Assembly (NCBI RefSeq): GCF_965363235.1
Contig: NC_134845.1
Span: 31,622,524-31,686,523, forward strand
DNA: 64,000 nt
Direction of reading: 5' to 3'
Source of the DNA: Mytilus galloprovincialis
Lineage: Eukaryota; Mollusca; Bivalvia; Mytilida; Mytilidae
Every line of letters starts with the position of its first letter. Within the stretch, counting starts at the first letter, position 1. Positions 60,135-64,000 of this stretch are shown in pieces. The notes beneath the pieces are model-generated. The model was not told the DNA's origin. It made no database searches and saw only the letters and a program-made list of their open reading frames with translations. Made by a program: the position numbers and the translations under genes.

Positions 60135-61791
60135 TATTGACTGAATTTTGATGCTATTTTAAAGTGATACAGATCAAATACTGAAGAGGTTGTTACCTTA
60201 TAAATACAAGATGGATAAGATGACAGAAGCTGCGGTAAGTTCTAAATCGATTTCAGAATATTACGGGAGGTCGGGAAATTAAGATCTTCAAAGGTTTGAC
60301 TGGTCATATCATGTAACAGTTTTCTAGGCATCTGCCTATATAAAAGTTCAATTAATTATGACGCTCTTAGTTTTTGCTTTGACGTCTTCGTGCGTCAATG
60401 GGGAATCTTTAAAAATCAAATTTGAAAAAAAAAAAATACACTTAGTATAAACACATGGACTAGGATTCTACTTAATATCCGACATGCATATTAGGAAAGT
60501 GGTATGAATTTAAAAGATTTTTTACTAAATAGTGTTGACCACTTTTCTATAATCATGATAATGAACCCTCATAATGCTGTAAACAGATGTGATGGCTGAA
60601 ATTATCGAAAGATGGTATTCACCGAAGCGTCAAATAAATATTTACATCAAAATTGAAGATTTTAAATCATTGTCAATTTTGCATCATAATGTAAAATAAT
60701 AATTTAACTATATGTGACCATTCTTATTAAACTTAAAAAATAAATTGATAAGTTCATCGTTTTATTTTTTCAAGATCAAGGGTGTTGCATTGCTTTGGGT
60801 AGTAAGTAAGCATGGTTAAGACAGAATTATGTTTGGATCAGATTTAATTTTTATTCAACAAAAATATAGTGTTGTTCGGAAATTTTTGAAAAATATAAAG
60901 TAAATTACCATATCCAATAACGTAAACTGTCAAAGTTTGATTTTCAATTAATTTGATTTTTCAGAAAGAATTTAATGACGACGAGTCCTCCTCTTCAGAC
61001 GGATGTTCTACAGTATCAGAAAACAGTGATGAAAATAAAGAACGTGGAAACTGGACAAGAAAGATGGACTTTTGGTTGTCATTGGTTGGTTACGCTGTTG
61101 GTTTGGGGAATATCTGGAGATTCCCCTACCTGTGCTATAAAAGTGGTGGAGGTATGTTACTTAACTACAAAAGTTAAATTAGGTACAATGAGTGTTTCGG
61201 TGTAGTAATTATCCCCATGCCCTCCTGACCTCGGGATGAAATTAATATGTCCTAGGTGCAAGGTCTCCGAAAGATGTATATACCAGAATGCATTAGTTTA
61301 TCGGTTTGTTTAAGGAAAATAAATAAAAACAAACTATGTAGTAATATTTCAAAAATTGATATTGTTACATTTGATTTAGTAATTAGAAAGTAGCTTCGTT
61401 TTCCTGTACACTAATGATACGTTTAAAACAAAACAAGAAAAAACTGCTACCTTGCAAATATAGTATACGTATTCAACAAATAAAAAAAGGAAAGATACAT
61501 ATTTTGTGTATCCGTGTAACCAATATATGATTTGATTTTGTAAATTTATCTCAATATAAAAAAATCATAAAAAAGACATAAGAAAACTAATAAATCGAGT
61601 TGCCATTAAATTTTGGAGTACTTTTTGTTTTAAAGAACTTTTTCGATTATATCTTTCAGGAGCATTTCTTATACCATATACAATATTTCTGTTTTTGTGT
61701 GGTGTGCCATTGTTCTTCTTGGAAGTATCATTTGGACAGTTTGCTAGTCTCAGTCCTATTACAATATGGAGAATATGTCCGCTGTTCAAAG
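60135..61791 (+). CDS. SLC6 sodium/chloride-dependent neurotransmitter or amino-acid transporter, 5' part (3 exons)
   Basis: Exons 60135-60234 (coding from ATG 60211: MDKMTEAA, donor GTAAGT), 60965-61151 (phase 0 to 1) and 61660-61791 (phase 1 to 1) give 114 codons plus one base. The N-terminus is acidic and Ser-rich ([20 protein letters not shown]), a likely cytoplasmic regulatory tail. TM1 carries [20 protein letters not shown] and SGGGAFLIPY, the SLC6 signature; its unwound middle binds Na+ and substrate. TM2 ends [12 protein letters not shown], then [16 protein letters not shown] resembles glycine transporters more than monoamine ones, but the substrate cannot be set without TM3, TM6 and TM8. 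The rest lies beyond the window; introns carry hammerhead repeats. Confidence 0.93.
60211..60234 (+). CDS. SLC6 gene, first coding exon segment
   Basis: ATG in context acaagATGg, eight codons, then a consensus donor GTAAGT. Phase 0. There is no other in-frame ATG upstream in the exon before stops. Confidence 0.8.
60965..61151 (+). CDS. SLC6 gene, exon with TM1
   Basis: Acceptor TTTGATTTTTCAG, donor GTATGT. Encodes the acidic tail and [20 protein letters not shown]. Confidence 0.95.
61660..61791 (+). CDS. SLC6 gene, exon with TM2
   Basis: Acceptor ATATCTTTCAG, donor GTAGGT. Encodes [20 protein letters not shown] and [20 protein letters not shown]. The joined frame is continuous with the previous exon. 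Confidence 0.95.
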
Positions 61792-61919
61792 GTAGGTTAT
61801 TAGTTTCATGACATTTGTTTCGCTAATCTGGCTTCAGACTATAACTTTGACTCCATAATAGTATGTTGTACCTAGCAATAAGAAAAAGAATGTTGCTGGA
61901 TTTCAAATATTTTGGCCAC

Positions 61920-61966
61920 GAGCATCACTGAAGAAACATGTATTGTCGAAATGCGCATCTGGTGCA
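61920..61966 (+). ncRNA. Hammerhead ribozyme motif 4 (second subtype)
   Basis: Core CTGAAGA (61928-61934); stem II AACA/TGTC with loop TGTAT and an A-C mismatch at its base; GAAA 61948-61951; stem III palindrome ATGCGCAT 61951-61958; cleavage base C61959. Stem I GCATCA/TGGTGC makes six pairs. The mismatch next to the core probably weakens it. Confidence 0.75.
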
Positions 61967-62048
61967 GGAAAATTGGTACCGTTAATGTTATTGCTGACGT
62001 CGACTTGTGCATTAATCTGTAACATGGACACATATGATTTATGCACTT

Positions 62049-62323
62049 GGGCAACTGTAAGGTTATAATGAGACTGATTGGTTTAATGTTGATTGCCCTC
62101 ACATGGGCAACTGTAAGGTTATAATGAGACTGATTGGTTTAATGTTGATTGCCCTCACATGGGCAACTGTAAGGTTATAATGAGACTGATTGGTTTAATG
62201 TTGATTGCCCTCACATGGGCAACTGTAAGGTTATAATTAGACTGATTGGTTTAATGTTGATTGCCCTCACATGGGCAACTGTAAGGTTATAATGAGACTG
62301 ATTTGTTTAATGTTGATTGCCCT
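62049..62323 (+). repeat. 56-bp tandem array, five copies
   Basis: gggcaactgtaaggttataa plus tgagactgattggttta recur at exact 56-bp steps (62049, 62105, 62161, 62217, 62273) with almost no divergence, so the expansion is recent. It lies in an SLC6 intron. Confidence 0.95.
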
Positions 62324-62390
62324 TTCTGAGGAGACGTCTGTAATGTTGCAATTATCTTACTTTATTTGGCCCTTTATTTTTTTTGGATTC

Positions 62391-62437
62391 GAGCATCACT
62401 GACGAGTCTTTTGTAGACGAAACGCGCGTCTGGTGTA
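62391..62437 (+). ncRNA. Hammerhead ribozyme motif 5 (core intact)
   Basis: Core CTGACGA (62399-62405; the variable seventh base is C); stem II GTCT/AGAC with loop TTTGT; GAAA 62419-62422; stem III palindrome ACGCGCGT; cleavage base C62430. Stem I GCATCA/TGGTGT makes six pairs. Compared with motif 1, a G-C pair is replaced by A-T at the same step. Confidence 0.85.
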
Positions 62438-62840
62438 AACATAAAATTTTAATCCTGGTATCTATGATGAGTTTATTTATAATTATGTTAGCATTTTATA
62501 AGTTAATTAATTGACATGATTTCAATATATCTGCATGAATTAGATACTTCCGAGGATTTTGACTAGAAACTCACCAGTTAAACTCATATTACTTGTACTA
62601 ACTTTTAGAAAGGGATGATTAGGTGATGAATGAATGCATGAAGAAGACGTTATCATATGAAAAACTTGTGTCTGATCATACTGTCAATGTTTTGGAGAAT
62701 GAAATATGTTTAAACTAGGGGATGAACAAGCAGTTACATTTTTCAAAATTTTATAATAAACCTTGAAATATTTTATTTTTTACAAAAGTCGTTCAAGAAT
62801 GCTGGTTAGGTACTTATAAACTTCCTATATATATAATACC
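62438..62840. other. Intronic stretch
   Basis: Starts with the tail of the hammerhead repeat (atcctggtatctatgatgag); the rest is AT-rich with no feature. Confidence 0.45.
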
Positions 62841-63325
62841 CCAGTCCCACTAGGCCACAATCGCACTACGATCTGTGAAAATAATGCAAATTTTGATGAT
62901 CGTGGTACGATCGTGTAGGTCGCAGTATGGTCGTACCACGGTCGTGGTGAGGTCTTCAAGATCGTGAAGAGCGTGGCCAACTTTGAACATGTTCAAAACA
63001 ATCGTGGTGCGGTCGTGGCGAAATTAGGTCGTAGTAGAAGCGTAGTGAGAGCGGACTAAGATCGTAGTAAGATCGCACAGGTCGCTGTACAATCGTAGCG
63101 AGAGCGTGATTCTATTCGGAGAGATTGCGCTACGATCTCACAGCGACGTTATCACGACCTTACTACGACCATCACGTTCTCAACGCGACCCAACTACGCT
63201 TCCACTACGACTTTACCACGCTGATCACGACCATAGTACGATTCTAGCACGCCGTTGTCGTCCTCATCACGCTCTTCTCACGACCTTACTACGTTCACAC
63301 TACGACCATCATTTTTATTGTCATT
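62841..63325. mobile_element. Foldback element made of short gtcgtagta-like repeats
   Basis: The left arm (about 62855-63105) is rich in gatcgtagt, ggtcgtggt and agcgtagtgag. The right arm (about 63125-63320) is its imperfect inverse (cttactacgacc, acgcttccactacgac, gctacgatct). The GC-rich arms contrast with the AT-rich surroundings. It begins near ccccagtcccactaggcc. The 83-codon frame at 63106-63357 is a by-product. Confidence 0.75.
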
Positions 63326-63444
63326 TTCACATTAAATATATAAAAAAAACTCCCTAGATTTTGTTTGTCTGAATGTATTTATTTTATCCATTTGCTCTAA
63401 CGGCTCAACCATGCTTTTCGTTTTTATATAGATCAAACCGTTGG

Positions 63445-63627
63445 TTTTTCCCGTTTAAATGGTTTAACATTAGTATTTTTTGGGCCCTTTATAGCGTGCT
63501 GTTCTGTGTGAGCCAGGGCTTCGTATTGATGGCCGTACCTTGGCATATAATGGTTTACTTTTATAGATTTTTACGTTGATGGAGAGTTGTCTCATTGGCA
63601 CTCATACCACATCTTCCTATATATATT
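63445..63627 (-). repeat. Family R1 subtype, inverted copy
   Basis: tttcccgtttaaatggttta, ggccctttatagcgtgctg, gatggccgtacctt, gagttgtctcattggcactc and accacatcttcctata match 38303-38475. Confidence 0.8.
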
Positions 63628-63769
63628 GACACATCTGTGTCATCTCTGCTATCGCTCACTAAAATATCGTCATTTGAGCTTTATGGACCAGCAATAGGTT
63701 GTAATTTAGGTTTGATTGGTCGTTCGACATCTCTTGATGACAACTATTACACTACTTATGTGTATAGTA

Positions 63770-64000
63770 TCAGTTTAATTGAAGTCTGGAGCTGGCATGT
63801 CAGTTAACTGCTAGTAGTCTTTTGTTATTTATGTATTACTGTCATTTTGTTTATTTTCTTTAGTCACATCTTCTGACAACAGACTCGGACTTCTCTTGAA
63901 CTAAATTTTAATGTGCGTATTGTTATGCGTTTACTTTTCTTCATTGGCTAGAGGTATAGGGGGCGGGTTGAGATCTCACAAACATGTTTAACCCCACTAT
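63770..64000 (+). repeat. Dispersed repeat R4, cut by the window edge
   Basis: Matches 19476-19712 with few changes (gtctggagctggcatgtcag, cagactcggacttctcttg, gttgagatctcacaaacatg). Confidence 0.85.

Noticed and set aside
63106-63357. 83-codon + ORF, Arg/Thr/Leu-rich
   Set aside because: It lies in the right arm of a foldback repeat; its composition follows the repeated words.

Overview
This window reads as intron-rich, AT-rich nuclear DNA of a bivalve mollusc, most likely a mussel (Mytilus or a close relative). The taxon call is inference. It rests on spliceosomal introns, an invertebrate-type BEL/Pao retrotransposon, and several dispersed repeat families that I associate with Mytilus introns. 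No database search was possible. I saw no rRNA or tRNA genes and no CRISPR.

Three host genes are visible, all on the + strand. (1) Positions 26-350 hold the last two putative exons of an unidentified membrane protein, with a poly(A) signal at 483. (2) Positions 29618-41061 hold a sterol C14-reductase / lamin B receptor-like gene. Five exons join in frame and encode 371 residues ending at a stop; a sixth upstream exon is a candidate. The last 64 bp of its terminal exon are duplicated just after the stop codon. (3) From 60135 to beyond the right edge lies the 5' end of an SLC6 sodium/chloride-dependent transporter (114 codons plus one base visible).

Everything else is mobile or repetitive DNA. 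A complete BEL/Pao element (2742-10569) has LTRs that look identical, a 5-bp target duplication and an intact 2154-codon gag-pol; it sits inside a copy of a dispersed repeat that also occurs whole at 18.5 and 32.6 kb. At 13.7-15.2 kb is a 26-bp minisatellite broken by an inverted repeat copy. At 15.9-17.0 kb is a decayed LINE split by a ribozyme-bearing insertion. At 22.3-24.9 kb are a foldback MITE and a 2.4-kb element with 86-bp terminal inverted repeats and a TA duplication. At 33.6-34.4 kb is a 40-bp hairpin array with 120-bp higher-order period, directly followed by a retrozyme-like unit. At 49.2-50.3 kb is a 57-bp minisatellite. At 56.1-60.0 kb are nested tandem repeats inside a long inverted pair. 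At 62.0-63.3 kb are a 56-bp array and a foldback element.

The most interesting theme is a set of type I hammerhead ribozyme motifs at about 16.77, 34.37, 59.30, 61.93 and 62.40 kb. They share the CUGANGA...GAAA core, a palindromic minimal stem III and stem I pairs that covary between copies. Two copies keep every core base. One intact copy and a decayed 3' half bracket a 354-nt unit, as in a retrozyme. Repeat families are called R1 (fragments containing gccaatgagacaac), R2 (target of the BEL element), R3 (containing ctataaaaccaggtt) and R4 (containing aacatgtttaaccccgcc) below.
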